Shown one piece after another: positions 1 to 10,130 of a stretch of 64,000 bases of DNA. Source of the DNA: CALKXV01 sp965228905 (lineage in GTDB: Bacteria; Pseudomonadota; Alphaproteobacteria; Rhodobacterales; Rhodobacteraceae); the NCBI GenBank assembly GCA_965228905.1, contig CBDDII010000002.1:372001-436000 (forward strand), read 5' to 3'. The position numbers and the translations under genes are program-made. Numbering within the stretch: position 1 is the first letter of the stretch; the number at the start of each line of letters is the position of its first letter. The notes beneath the pieces were generated by a model. The model saw only the letters and a list, made by a program, of their open reading frames with translations, made no database searches and was not told where the DNA came from.

Positions 1-1
1 C

Positions 2-1531
<1,530 letters not shown>

Positions 1532-1584
1532 AACCTGACTCGCCGATTCTGTTCCGGGTCGGTGCGGTCTTGTACAAGGGAGTC

Positions 1585-1653
1585 ATGCGAAATGATGCTC
1601 ACCAGCACCTCTGGAAGCTGTCGCGTGGTGACTATGGGTGGCAATGCCCTTAA
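1585..1653 (+). pseudogene. Remnant of an amidohydrolase (L-fuconolactonase-like) N-terminus
   Basis: A 22-codon open stretch from an ATG encodes MRNDAHQHLWKLSRGDYGW and then stops after two or three more codons. The pattern DAHQHxWxLxRGDYGW is the characteristic N-terminus of COG3618 amidohydrolases (sugar lactone hydrolases such as L-fuconolactonase), whose HxH motif binds the metal. Nothing resembling the remaining ~250 residues follows, so a deletion has removed the rest. It directly precedes the SDR gene, in the position such lactonases occupy in sugar-acid operons. The match is by eye and the stretch is short, so chance resemblance is not fully excluded. Confidence 0.6.
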
Positions 1654-1685
1654 AGCCCATTCGGGTATCGAGAGGAGCGCGCGCG

Positions 1686-2459
1686 ATGGATGATTTCAGC
1701 GGCAAGGTGGCGGTGGTGACAGGCTCCAGCGGGATCGGCTTGGGGGCCGCCTTGTATTTCGCGCGGGCAGGGGCGCAGGTTTACCTTTGCGGTATCGACC
1801 CCGGATTGAACGAAAAGGCACGACAAGACGGTGCCGGGCTGGCCTTCGATGTGGCCGAAGTGGATGTCTCGGACGCGCGGCAGGTGGAGCAATGGATAAT
1901 GGGGATCGGTGCGAAGCAGGGCATCGACATTCTTGTCAACGCCGCTGCCGTCCAAACCTATGGCACGACGGAAACGACAGACCCGGCACACTGGACCCGT
2001 GTGATCGGGATCAACCTGACATCCTGTTACCTGACATCGCATTTCGCCTATCCTTTCATGAAGGCTAAAGGCGGCGGCGCGATCGTGCATGTCTCCTCGG
2101 TTCAGGGGCACGCCAACCAGAACGAGGTGCTGGCCTATGCGACAAGCAAGGGGGGCGTTCACGCCCTGACCCGCGCGCAAGCGGTGGATGCGGCAAAGGA
2201 CGGAATCCGCGTGAACTCGATCAGCCCCGGTTCTGTGCGGACACCGCTTTTGGAGTTTGCCGCCGAAACTGTGGCGGGCAAGGGCAACCCCATCGAAGAT
2301 GTCATCGCTGGCTTTGGGGCCGCGCATCCCCTGGGCCGGGTCGGCACGGTCGAGGAAACAAGCGCCCTGATCGCCTTTCTTTGCAGTGATCGCGCAGGGT
2401 TCTGTACCGGCGGCGACTACCTCGTTGATGGCGGCTTGATGGCGGCGATTGGCGTATAG
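1686..2459 (+). CDS. SDR family oxidoreductase
   Basis: A 257-residue classical short-chain dehydrogenase/reductase. The Rossmann motif TGSSGIGLGAA is near residues 13-23, NAAA replaces the usual NAG, the catalytic serine is in HVSSVQG, and YATSK gives the Tyr-x3-Lys pair. The ATG at 1686 is chosen because the reading MDDFSGKVAVVTG is canonical for the family and GAGAGGAG lies just upstream; an in-frame upstream ATG would add a 16-residue tail with no homology. Substrate cannot be read from the sequence. Its position after a lost sugar-lactonase and before a sugar-acid cluster suggests a sugar or sugar-acid dehydrogenase. Confidence 0.88.
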   Translation: MDDFSGKVAVVTGSSGIGLGAALYFARAGAQVYLCGIDPGLNEKARQDGAGLAFDVAEVDVSDARQVEQWIMGIGAKQGIDILVNAAAVQTYGTTETTDPAHWTRVIGINLTSCYLTSHFAYPFMKAKGGGAIVHVSSVQGHANQNEVLAYATSKGGVHALTRAQAVDAAKDGIRVNSISPGSVRTPLLEFAAETVAGKGNPIEDVIAGFGAAHPLGRVGTVEETSALIAFLCSDRAGFCTGGDYLVDGGLMAAIGV

Positions 2460-2502
2460 TGCCTCTGGACGTGATAAGGTTTCTTGATCCATCCTCGCGA
2501 GG

Positions 2503-3405
2503 ATGATCAAAAGCCGATTCACCCTCAAACAACTCGAAGCCTTCGTCTTTGTCGTGGACCTTGGCTCGTTTCGCGCGGCGGCTGATGCACTGGGAACGAC
2601 GCAACCCAATGTCTCGGCACGCATTTCCGCTTTGGAGAAAATGCTCGATTGCGTGCTGATGCAGCGGGATGCAGGCTCGGTGCGACTGACCGAGGCGGGT
2701 GAGCGTCTTCTGGCACCGGCCAGGGAAACCCTGCGCACGGCAGAAGGTTTCCTTGAAGCTGCCGAGCGGAAGGATCTGATCACCGAACGCTTGCGGCTTG
2801 GCGTGACCGAACTGATCGCCTGCACCTGGCTCCATGATTTCCTGCGTGCCTTCAAGGGCGAATACCCGTCGATCAGCGTCGAGTTGGACGTCGATCTTTC
2901 GCGCGAGATCGAGCGACGCCTGACGGCAAATCAGCTGGATCTTGCGTTTCAGACCGGTCCGTTCAAGGCGAACATGCCCGACACGTTGCCCCTTGGAACC
3001 TATCCCTATGTCTGGGTCTGTGCGCCGGAGGTTCGCAAACGCTTGGGAAACGCACCGAGCCTTGCCGAGTTGTTCCATCACCCGATCCTGAGCCACGCCA
3101 AATCCGGTACGGCGACTTCCGAGTTGTTGGCCGAGGCCAAGTCCAGAAAACTACCCTTGGAGCAGATCGGCACGATCAGTTCCCTTGTGGCCTGTCAGAC
3201 CATGGCCGCCGACGGCATGGGGTTGGCTGTGTTGCCGCATCATGCGGTGCGCGATGCCGTGTCGGCAGGGGAACTTGTCACGCTGGATTGTCCTTGGTTG
3301 CCAAGCCCGTTGGAAGTGTTCGCGCGCTACGACAAAGCGCGTACGGCAGGGTTTGTGGATTTCGCAGCGAAACTGTCTCTGGGCATTGCGGCAAAGGATA
3401 AATGA
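2503..3405 (+). CDS. LysR-family transcriptional regulator
   Basis: A 300-residue LTTR. The N-terminal winged helix-turn-helix spans about residues 5-65 (FTLKQLEAF...LGTTQPNVSARISALE), followed by a linker helix and a periplasmic-binding-protein-like effector domain. It lies 43 bp after the SDR gene and 87 bp before the hydantoinase genes, all on the same strand, so it is embedded in the cluster rather than divergent from it as most LTTRs are. It probably controls the hydantoinase/aldolase genes in response to a pathway intermediate. The effector is unknown. Confidence 0.9.
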   Translation: MIKSRFTLKQLEAFVFVVDLGSFRAAADALGTTQPNVSARISALEKMLDCVLMQRDAGSVRLTEAGERLLAPARETLRTAEGFLEAAERKDLITERLRLGVTELIACTWLHDFLRAFKGEYPSISVELDVDLSREIERRLTANQLDLAFQTGPFKANMPDTLPLGTYPYVWVCAPEVRKRLGNAPSLAELFHHPILSHAKSGTATSELLAEAKSRKLPLEQIGTISSLVACQTMAADGMGLAVLPHHAVRDAVSAGELVTLDCPWLPSPLEVFARYDKARTAGFVDFAAKLSLGIAAKDK

Positions 3406-3492
3406 AATCTATTGAAGGCCAAAAAATTATCAATTTGATTGTTCCGCTGCGGTCCGTGACAATTCGCTGATCCAGTTTAAAAGGGCAGTGGA

Positions 3493-5571
3493 ATGACGGT
3501 GGCTTCGGTTCGGTTGGGCGTGGATATCGGGGGGACGTTCACGGATGTCGTTCTGGAGGCGGGGGGCGTCAGCCATTCGACGAAAGTGCTGACAACCTAT
3601 ACCGCGCCCGAGGATGCGATCATCGACGGTTTGCAGCAGGTTTGTGCCAAGGCGGGGATCAAGCCTTCGGCGATCGGGCAGATCATTCACGGCACAACGC
3701 TGGCCACCAATGCGCTGATCGAACGACGCGGAGCAAAGACCGCGCTGATCACCACGGAAGGTTTTCGCGATGTGATCGAGATGCGCACCGAGTCGCGCTT
3801 TGAACAATACGATCTGAACCTGAAACTGCCCGAACCCCTTTTGCCTCGCCAGATGCGGTTCACGGTTTCCGAGAGGATCAGTTCGAAAGGCGAGGTGCTG
3901 GTTCCCCTTGACCATGCCGAGGTCGAAGCCCTTGCCGAAAGGATTGCCGCGGCGGGGTTTCAGTCCGTCGCCGTGGGGCTGATCCATTCCTACCTGAACC
4001 CCGCGCATGAAAAGATGATCCGCGACATCCTTCAGGAAAGGCTCCCCGACGTTTCGGTTTCGATCTCCTCCGAAGTCAGCCCCCAGATGCGCGAGTACGA
4101 GCGTTTCAATACGGTCGTTGCCAACGCCTATATCAAGCCCCTCATGGCGTCCTACCTTGGTCGGTTGGAGGGCCGGTTGCGCAGCGAAGGGGTGGATTGC
4201 CGAATTTTCCTGATGCACTCCGGTGGCGGGATCATCTCGATCCAGAACGCCGCCGAGTTTCCCGTTCGACTGGTTGAATCCGGGCCTGCTGGCGGGGCTG
4301 TATTCGCGGCGCACATCGCTGCACGTTACGGGTTGGACAAGGTTCTGTCCTTCGACATGGGGGGGACGACAGCGAAGATCTGTTTGATCAAGAACCAGAC
4401 GCCCAAGACATCGCGCGTTTTCGAGGTGGCGCGGTCCTATCGGTTCAAGAAAGGGTCCGGGATGCCGATTTCGATCCCGGTGATCGACATGGTGGAGATC
4501 GGCGCCGGTGGCGGCAGCCTTGCCCACGTGGACGCCATGCGCCAGATCCGGGTCGGCCCGGAAAGTGCGGGTTCTGAGCCGGGGCCGGCGTGTTATGGGC
4601 GCGGCGGAGAAAGGCCGGGCGTGACCGACGCCGACCTGGTGCTGGGCAAGCTCGATCCCGAAAACTTCGCGGGCGGTTCGATCAAGCTGTTGCCGGAAAG
4701 TTCGAAGGCGGCGCTTTCGTCGCATGTGGGCGAACAACTCGGGATGGGCGCGGAGGAAGCCGCCTTCGGTGTCGCCGAGGTGGTGGACGAAAACATGGCC
4801 AACGCCGCCCGCGTTCACGCGGTCGAAAATGGCGAAGACCTTTCGGGTTACACGATGATCGCTTTCGGCGGCGCGGCCCCGCTTCACGCCGGGCGGCTTT
4901 GCGAAAAGCTGGGTATCGACCGGCTGATCGTGCCGCCCGGTGCTGGTGTCGGCTCTGCCATTGGATTTCTGCGCGCGCCGTTCAGTTTCGAGGCCAATCG
5001 TTCGGTCTATATGAAGCTGAGCGATTTTCATGGCGAAGCTGTGCGCGGGCTTTTAGCCGAATTGCAAAGCGAAGCGACGTCTTTCGTGCGGACCTGCGAT
5101 GCCGAAAGCGAGATCCTGGCCGAGTTCAAGGTCTACATGCGCTATACCGGGCAGGGGTGGGAGATCCCGATTTCCCTTTCCGAAGACCAGGCTATGAACC
5201 CGGACGCAGATGCCTTTCAGTCCCGGTTCGAAGAGGAATACACCAAGCTGTTCGGACGTGCGGTCGCCGGTATGGACGTGGAAATCACCGTTTGGTCAGT
5301 AAACGCGACCACGCCCTTGCAGCCAGTCGATCCAGTCGGCGAGGTCGCAACGAACGATCCAGCAGAGGTGGTTGGCACACGGTATTTGTTCGATCCCGCC
5401 GCCAATGCCTTTGCCGAGGCGGTGGTCGTGGATCGCGCAACTATGACCGCAGGTCAGGCCGTTTCAGGCCCTGCCGCGATTACCGAGGACGAAACGACGA
5501 TCATCGTGCCGACGGGCTGCAGCGCGATTTGCCAGGCCGACGGTTGCATCGACATTCAGAAGAAAGGCTAG
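3493..5571 (+). CDS. Hydantoinase/oxoprolinase subunit A (HyuA)
   Basis: A 692-residue ATP-dependent amidohydrolase subunit of the HyuA/AcxA/OplaH family. Visible features are the N-terminal LGVDIGGTFTDVV nucleotide-binding loop, HGTTLATNALIERRGAKTAL, SGPAGGAVF and DMGGTTAKICLI, the ASKHA-fold phosphate motifs. These proteins open cyclic amides (N-methylhydantoin, 5-oxoproline) or, as AcxA, help carboxylate ketones, always with a B subunit. The B gene follows after 3 bp. Substrate cannot be assigned: the downstream FAD oxidase would fit an N-methyl amino acid or imino-acid product, but the aldolase and uronate-dehydrogenase-like genes point to sugar acids. Confidence 0.92.
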   Translation: MTVASVRLGVDIGGTFTDVVLEAGGVSHSTKVLTTYTAPEDAIIDGLQQVCAKAGIKPSAIGQIIHGTTLATNALIERRGAKTALITTEGFRDVIEMRTESRFEQYDLNLKLPEPLLPRQMRFTVSERISSKGEVLVPLDHAEVEALAERIAAAGFQSVAVGLIHSYLNPAHEKMIRDILQERLPDVSVSISSEVSPQMREYERFNTVVANAYIKPLMASYLGRLEGRLRSEGVDCRIFLMHSGGGIISIQNAAEFPVRLVESGPAGGAVFAAHIAARYGLDKVLSFDMGGTTAKICLIKNQTPKTSRVFEVARSYRFKKGSGMPISIPVIDMVEIGAGGGSLAHVDAMRQIRVGPESAGSEPGPACYGRGGERPGVTDADLVLGKLDPENFAGGSIKLLPESSKAALSSHVGEQLGMGAEEAAFGVAEVVDENMANAARVHAVENGEDLSGYTMIAFGGAAPLHAGRLCEKLGIDRLIVPPGAGVGSAIGFLRAPFSFEANRSVYMKLSDFHGEAVRGLLAELQSEATSFVRTCDAESEILAEFKVYMRYTGQGWEIPISLSEDQAMNPDADAFQSRFEEEYTKLFGRAVAGMDVEITVWSVNATTPLQPVDPVGEVATNDPAEVVGTRYLFDPAANAFAEAVVVDRATMTAGQAVSGPAAITEDETTIIVPTGCSAICQADGCIDIQKKG

Positions 5572-5574
5572 GGC

Positions 5575-7284
5575 ATGACGCAGGAACCCTCGAACGTCGC
5601 CTATCAGGTCATGTGGAATCGCCTGATCTCGGTCGTGGAAGAACAGGCCCAGGCGCTGGTCCGCACCGCCTTTTCAACCTCGGTGCGCGAAGCCGGTGAT
5701 TTGTCTGCCGGGGTCTATGATCCGCAAGGGCGAATGCTGGCGCAGGCCGTCACCGGAACGCCCGGCCACGTCAACGCGATGGCTGACGCGGTGGCCCATT
5801 TCATTCGCCGCATCGGGCGGCAGAACATGTTTGAAGGCGATGTCTATATCACCAACGATCCCTGGGAAGGCACGGGGCATCTGCATGACATCACGATGGT
5901 CTCGCCCAGTTTTCACAAGGGCGTCCTGGTCGGGTTTTTCGCCTGCACGGCACATGTTGTCGACATTGGGGGGCGTGGGTTCGGTGCCGATGCCCATTCG
6001 GTTTATGAAGAGGGGCTGTATATCCCGATCATGAAATTCGCCGTTCGCGGAGAGGTCGATCAATCGCTTGTGCGGATCATTCGGGGCAATGTGCGTGAAC
6101 CGGACCAGTTGATCGGCGATATTTATGCGCTGGCTACCTGCAATGAAATCGGACACCGCCGCCTGATCGACATGATGGAGGAATTCAGGCTGGATGATCT
6201 GGACGGGATCGCTGCCTTCATCCTCGACAACTCGCGCCGCGCGACGCTGGAGCGGATCAACGCCTTGCCCCGGAAAGAGGCATCGGGCGAAATGACCGTG
6301 GATGGGTTTGATGTGCCGATCACACTGAAGGTGAAAGTCTCGGTCGAGGAAGACCGGATCGTCACCGATTTTGCAGGCACCTCGGGCGTCGACAAGAAGG
6401 GGATCAACTGCCCGCTGGTTTATACCAAGGCCTATGCCTGCTATGCGCTGAAGGTGGCGATCGCGCCGGAAATTCCGAACAACGCGGCCTCTCTTGCGCC
6501 GTTCGAAGTGACCGCGCCAGAGCATACCATCGTGAATGCGGTGCACCCTGCGCCCGTGGCGCTGCGTCATATCGTGGGGCATTTCGTGCCGGATGTGGTC
6601 TTCGATGCCTTTGACAAGATCGTGCCGGGTGTCGTGCCTGCCGAGGGGGCCGGGTGTCTGTGCAACTTCCAGATGTCACTCAGGCCCCGGACAGACGCTG
6701 CCGCCCCGGCGGACGCGCGGCGTGCCGAGGTGCTGACTTTCAACTCCGGCGGCTCAGGTGCCAGGCCGGAACACGACGGGCTGAACGCTACGGCCTTTCC
6801 CTCGGGCGTGATGACCATGCCGATCGAGGCGACCGAACACGCAGGCCCGGTGATCATCTGGCGCAAGGAGCTTCGTCCGGATTCAGGTGGCGCCGGCAAA
6901 ACGCGCGGCGGTCTTGGCCAGTTCATGGAGGTCAGCGCGATGGAGGGCCACGAGTTCGACATGCAGGCCATGTTCGACCGGGGCGACCACCCCGCACGGG
7001 GCAGGCGCGGCGGCAAAGATGGGGCTGCAACGACGATCGCGCGGGACGACGGCACCGCGATGCGGGTCAAGGGCAAGCAGTTCGTGCCCCATGGCCGAAA
7101 GGTCGTGATGGCCTTTCCGGGGGGCGCGGGCTACGGCGACCCGGCGGATCGCGATCCAGTCCTGGTCAAACGCGATCTTGCGCGCGGCTACATCTCACCA
7201 GATGTGGCGATGCAGGTGTACGGGCTTTCCGCCGATGACATTGCGGCGGTCGAGGACGCGGTCACGAAGGGCGAGGTGGTTTGA
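5575..7284 (+). CDS. Hydantoinase/oxoprolinase subunit B (HyuB)
   Basis: A 569-residue partner of HyuA (hydantoinase B/oxoprolinase family). The motifs NDPWEGTGHLHDITMVSP, the GHFVPD segment and the glycine-rich C-terminal FPGGAGYGDPADRDP are typical. The GTG/ATG region is compact: the HyuA stop is 3 bp upstream and the HyuB TGA overlaps the ATG of the next gene (TGATG), so the four genes hyuA-hyuB-oxidase-aldolase are translationally coupled. It works as the second subunit of the ATP-dependent ring-opening complex in the cytoplasm. Confidence 0.92.
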   Translation: MTQEPSNVAYQVMWNRLISVVEEQAQALVRTAFSTSVREAGDLSAGVYDPQGRMLAQAVTGTPGHVNAMADAVAHFIRRIGRQNMFEGDVYITNDPWEGTGHLHDITMVSPSFHKGVLVGFFACTAHVVDIGGRGFGADAHSVYEEGLYIPIMKFAVRGEVDQSLVRIIRGNVREPDQLIGDIYALATCNEIGHRRLIDMMEEFRLDDLDGIAAFILDNSRRATLERINALPRKEASGEMTVDGFDVPITLKVKVSVEEDRIVTDFAGTSGVDKKGINCPLVYTKAYACYALKVAIAPEIPNNAASLAPFEVTAPEHTIVNAVHPAPVALRHIVGHFVPDVVFDAFDKIVPGVVPAEGAGCLCNFQMSLRPRTDAAAPADARRAEVLTFNSGGSGARPEHDGLNATAFPSGVMTMPIEATEHAGPVIIWRKELRPDSGGAGKTRGGLGQFMEVSAMEGHEFDMQAMFDRGDHPARGRRGGKDGAATTIARDDGTAMRVKGKQFVPHGRKVVMAFPGGAGYGDPADRDPVLVKRDLARGYISPDVAMQVYGLSADDIAAVEDAVTKGEVV

Positions 7285-8492
7285 TGGGCGGGCAGGCTCC
7301 GAAACACGCAAGCTATGACGTTGTTATCGTTGGTGGCGCGATCATGGGATCCTCTACTGCCTGGTTTCTGACGAACACACCCGATTTCGACGGGCGCGTG
7401 CTGGTGGTCGAACGCGATCCGAGCTACCAGATGTGTTCGACGGCCCACACCAACAGTTGTATCCGGCAGCAATTCTCGGATCCCCTGAACGTCAATGTCA
7501 GCCAGTTCACAGCCGATTTCGTCAAGAACCTGCGCGAGAATATCGGCGACGACCGGGTTCAGGATGTGGTGATCCAGGACTATGGCTATCTTTACCTTGC
7601 CGATAACGAGGGGTTTTCCGAAACGCTGCGCCAGAACCAGAAGATCCAGCGCGAGGCGGGGGCGGAAACCGAGATCCTGACGGCAGATGAGATCAAGGCG
7701 AGGTATCCGTTTTACAACCTCGACGACATCATCCTTGGCTCGATCAATCGCAAGGACGAAGGCTATTGGGATGGCGGCACGGTTTTTGACTGGTGGCGGC
7801 GGTCGGCCAAGGAGCGTGGCGTGGAGTATATCGCGAACGAAGTCGTCTCGATGACCAAGAACGCCTTGGGCAGCCGTGTGGACAGCGTGACTTTGGCCTC
7901 GGGCGAGGTGATCGCCTGCGGCCAGATCGTCAATGCCTCCGGGCCAAGGGCGAACCGCACCGCCGCGATGGCGGGGCTGGAAATCCCGGTCGAGCCGCGC
8001 AAGCGGTTTTCCTGGGTCTTCAGCGCGGCAGAGCCGTTGGACCAGGACCTGCCGCTGACGATCAATCCTTCGGGCGTACATGTTCGCCAGGACGGTCCGA
8101 CCACCTATCTGGCCGGATGCCCCGCCAACCCGGACCCGGCGGTGGCATTCGACGACTTCGCGATGGACTTCGACATCTGGGAAAACCACGTCTGGCCCAC
8201 CATCGCCGCACGCATCCCCCAGTTCGAATCCCTGAAGGTCATCACCGAATGGGCCGGGCATTATGCCTTTAACACTCTCGATCAGAACGCCATTGTCGGC
8301 CCCCACAACGAAGTCCGTAACTTTTTGTTCTTGAACGGTTTTTCAGGACACGGCCTGCAGCAATCACCCGCCATGGGGCGCGGGACGGCGGAGTGGCTGA
8401 CCTATGGCGAGTTTCGGACACTGGACCTTTCGCCGTTTCAGTATGATCGTATCCCCGCTAACAAACCCATAATCGAAAGAGCGGTGATCTGA
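7284..8492 (+). CDS. FAD-dependent amine/amino-acid oxidoreductase (DAO family)
   Basis: A 402-residue DAO-family flavoprotein (sarcosine oxidase / D-amino-acid dehydrogenase / FOXRED1-like). The FAD dinucleotide-binding motif VVIVGGAIMGSSTAWFL is at residues ~12-28, followed by VVERDP, and the C-terminal GFSGHGLQQSPAMGRG closes the FAD site. The start is the ATG in the TGATG overlap with hyuB. Such enzymes oxidise secondary or primary amines next to a carboxylate. Paired with a hydantoinase it could dealkylate or deaminate the N-methyl amino acid released by ring opening; this pairing is inference. Confidence 0.85.
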   Translation: MGGQAPKHASYDVVIVGGAIMGSSTAWFLTNTPDFDGRVLVVERDPSYQMCSTAHTNSCIRQQFSDPLNVNVSQFTADFVKNLRENIGDDRVQDVVIQDYGYLYLADNEGFSETLRQNQKIQREAGAETEILTADEIKARYPFYNLDDIILGSINRKDEGYWDGGTVFDWWRRSAKERGVEYIANEVVSMTKNALGSRVDSVTLASGEVIACGQIVNASGPRANRTAAMAGLEIPVEPRKRFSWVFSAAEPLDQDLPLTINPSGVHVRQDGPTTYLAGCPANPDPAVAFDDFAMDFDIWENHVWPTIAARIPQFESLKVITEWAGHYAFNTLDQNAIVGPHNEVRNFLFLNGFSGHGLQQSPAMGRGTAEWLTYGEFRTLDLSPFQYDRIPANKPIIERAVI

Positions 8493-9265
8493 TGCAGATG
8501 GAGAGCAACCCATTCAAGCGGGCCCTGGCGGAGGGCCGGTCGCAGATCGGGCTGTGGGTAACCTTGTCGAGCAACTTTGTCGCCGAGGTGATTTCGCCCG
8601 CCGGTTATGACTGGGTGCTTTTGGACATGGAGCATTCGCCGAACGATTATGCGACGATCCTCGGGCAGTTGCAGGCGTTCAGCGGAACCGGCACCACGCC
8701 GATTGTGCGCGTCGAATGGAACGATCCCGTGGCGGTCAAGCGGGTGCTGGACCTTGGGGCGCCGGGCCTCTTGTTTCCGATGATCCAATCGGTGGAGGAG
8801 GCCGAAAGGGCGGTTGCCGCCACGCGCTATCCGCCGCGCGGCATTCGCGGCGTTGCCGGGTCGACGCGGGCCACCCGGTTCGGACGGCTTGGTGATTACG
8901 TCGACCGCGTGGAGGACGAGACCAGCGTCTTGCTTCAGCTTGAAACGCGGGCCGCGGTCGAACAGGCCGAGGCCATCGCGGACGTTGATGGCGTGGACGG
9001 GGTTTTCTTCGGCCCCGCCGACATCGCCGCCGACCTTGGGTGCCTGGGAAAACCGATGGATCCGGCAGTCTGGGACCTGATCCGCCCCGCCGCAAAACGG
9101 CTGATTGCCAAGGGCGTGCCCGTGGGGACACTGGTGCTGGATGCCGATTTTGCCAGCGAGTTGATCAACGACGGCTTTGCCTTCGTGGCCGTGGGTGTGG
9201 ACAGCGCGATCCTTGCGCGGGGGGCTGACGCCTTGCTGGCCCAAGTGAAAAACAAGACAAGTTAA
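8492..9265 (+). CDS. HpcH/HpaI-type 2-oxo-acid aldolase
   Basis: A 257-residue class II aldolase of the HpcH/HpaI/GarL family, which cleaves 4-hydroxy-2-oxo acids to pyruvate and an aldehyde using a divalent metal. Seen motifs: GLWVTLSSNFVAEV, LLDMEHSPND with the catalytic histidine, the LGAPGLLFPMIQS strand, LETRAAVEQ with the metal-binding glutamate, and FFGPADIAADLG with the metal-binding aspartate. The ATG overlaps the preceding stop (TGATG). In the context of a uronate-dehydrogenase-like gene it would fit cleavage of a 2-keto-3-deoxy sugar acid. Confidence 0.9.
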   Translation: MQMESNPFKRALAEGRSQIGLWVTLSSNFVAEVISPAGYDWVLLDMEHSPNDYATILGQLQAFSGTGTTPIVRVEWNDPVAVKRVLDLGAPGLLFPMIQSVEEAERAVAATRYPPRGIRGVAGSTRATRFGRLGDYVDRVEDETSVLLQLETRAAVEQAEAIADVDGVDGVFFGPADIAADLGCLGKPMDPAVWDLIRPAAKRLIAKGVPVGTLVLDADFASELINDGFAFVAVGVDSAILARGADALLAQVKNKTS

Positions 9266-9285
9266 GGTTCGAAAGGGAACAGGAA

Positions 9286-10113
9286 ATGAAAAAACTCGTG
9301 CTGACGGGCGCTTGTGGCCGCCTTGGGACATGCCTTCGGGAACCCCTGAGCAAGCTTTGCGACGAACTGGTTTCGACCGACATCGAGGCCGCGCCAGACA
9401 GCCTTTTCCCGGGTGAGAGCTTCGTGCAGGCCGACCTGGGTGATCTGGACGCGATGGTCGAGATCTCCAAGGGTGCTGACATGATCGTGCATTTCGGGGC
9501 CATCGCGGATGAACGACCCTTTGACGTCCTGCTGAAACCGAATTTTCTTGGCGCCTACAACGTCTGGGAGGCGGCGCACATCAACGGCGTGCGCCGGGTT
9601 GTCTATGCTTCGTCGATCCATGCGGTCGGGATGCACAAGAAAACCGACTTCATCGGTATCGACGCCCCGTTGAAACCCGATACCTTTTACGGCCTGGCCA
9701 AGTGTTTCGCCGAAAATCTGGCCAGCCTTTACTGGGACAAGCGCGGGATCGAAGCGGTCTGCCTGCGTATCCTGTCCTGCGCGGATGTGACCAACCCGCG
9801 CGCTGTCGGAAGCTGGCTGAGTTATGACGACCTGGTGCAGCTTGTGGTCCGCGCCATCGACACGCCGATCACTGGTTTCTCGGTGATCTATGGCGTGTCG
9901 AACAACGACCGTGCGCCTGTGGATAACTCCAAGGCCCAGCACCTTGGGTATCGGCCAAAGGACAATGCCGAACAATTCGCCGAAAAGATCTTTGCCGAAG
10001 CCGGCCCGCTTGACCCGCAAGATCCCGGCAACACCCATCATGGTGGGCCTTTCGCCTTTGTGGAACTGGGCGAAAGCGGCGTGGCCTTCCTGAACCTCAA
10101 CAAAGACGACTGA
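9286..10113 (+). CDS. NAD-dependent epimerase/dehydratase, uronate dehydrogenase-like
   Basis: A 275-residue extended SDR. The N-terminus MKKLVLTGACGRLG is the NAD-binding loop; the active-site serine is in VVYASSIHAVG and the pair in FYGLAKCFAEN. The C-terminal half, with SYDDLVQLVVRA and LGYRPKDNAE, resembles uronate dehydrogenase (Udh), which oxidises galacturonate or glucuronate to the aldarolactone in the cytoplasm. It differs at the end by an additional tail (GGPFAFVELGESGVAF). 20 bp separates it from the aldolase gene. Family assignment is good; the exact substrate is inference. Confidence 0.8.
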   Translation: MKKLVLTGACGRLGTCLREPLSKLCDELVSTDIEAAPDSLFPGESFVQADLGDLDAMVEISKGADMIVHFGAIADERPFDVLLKPNFLGAYNVWEAAHINGVRRVVYASSIHAVGMHKKTDFIGIDAPLKPDTFYGLAKCFAENLASLYWDKRGIEAVCLRILSCADVTNPRAVGSWLSYDDLVQLVVRAIDTPITGFSVIYGVSNNDRAPVDNSKAQHLGYRPKDNAEQFAEKIFAEAGPLDPQDPGNTHHGGPFAFVELGESGVAFLNLNKDD

Positions 10114-10130
10114 AGGCGGGGAGCAAGCTT

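Noticed and set aside
1650..2855. Long open frame antisense to the SDR and LysR genes
   Set aside because: It is an opposite-strand shadow, crosses two well-supported genes and has an Arg/His/Gly-rich translation with no domain.
3430..5031. Long open frame antisense to hyuA
   Set aside because: Composition typical of a GC-rich antisense shadow; hyuA on the other strand has clear family motifs.
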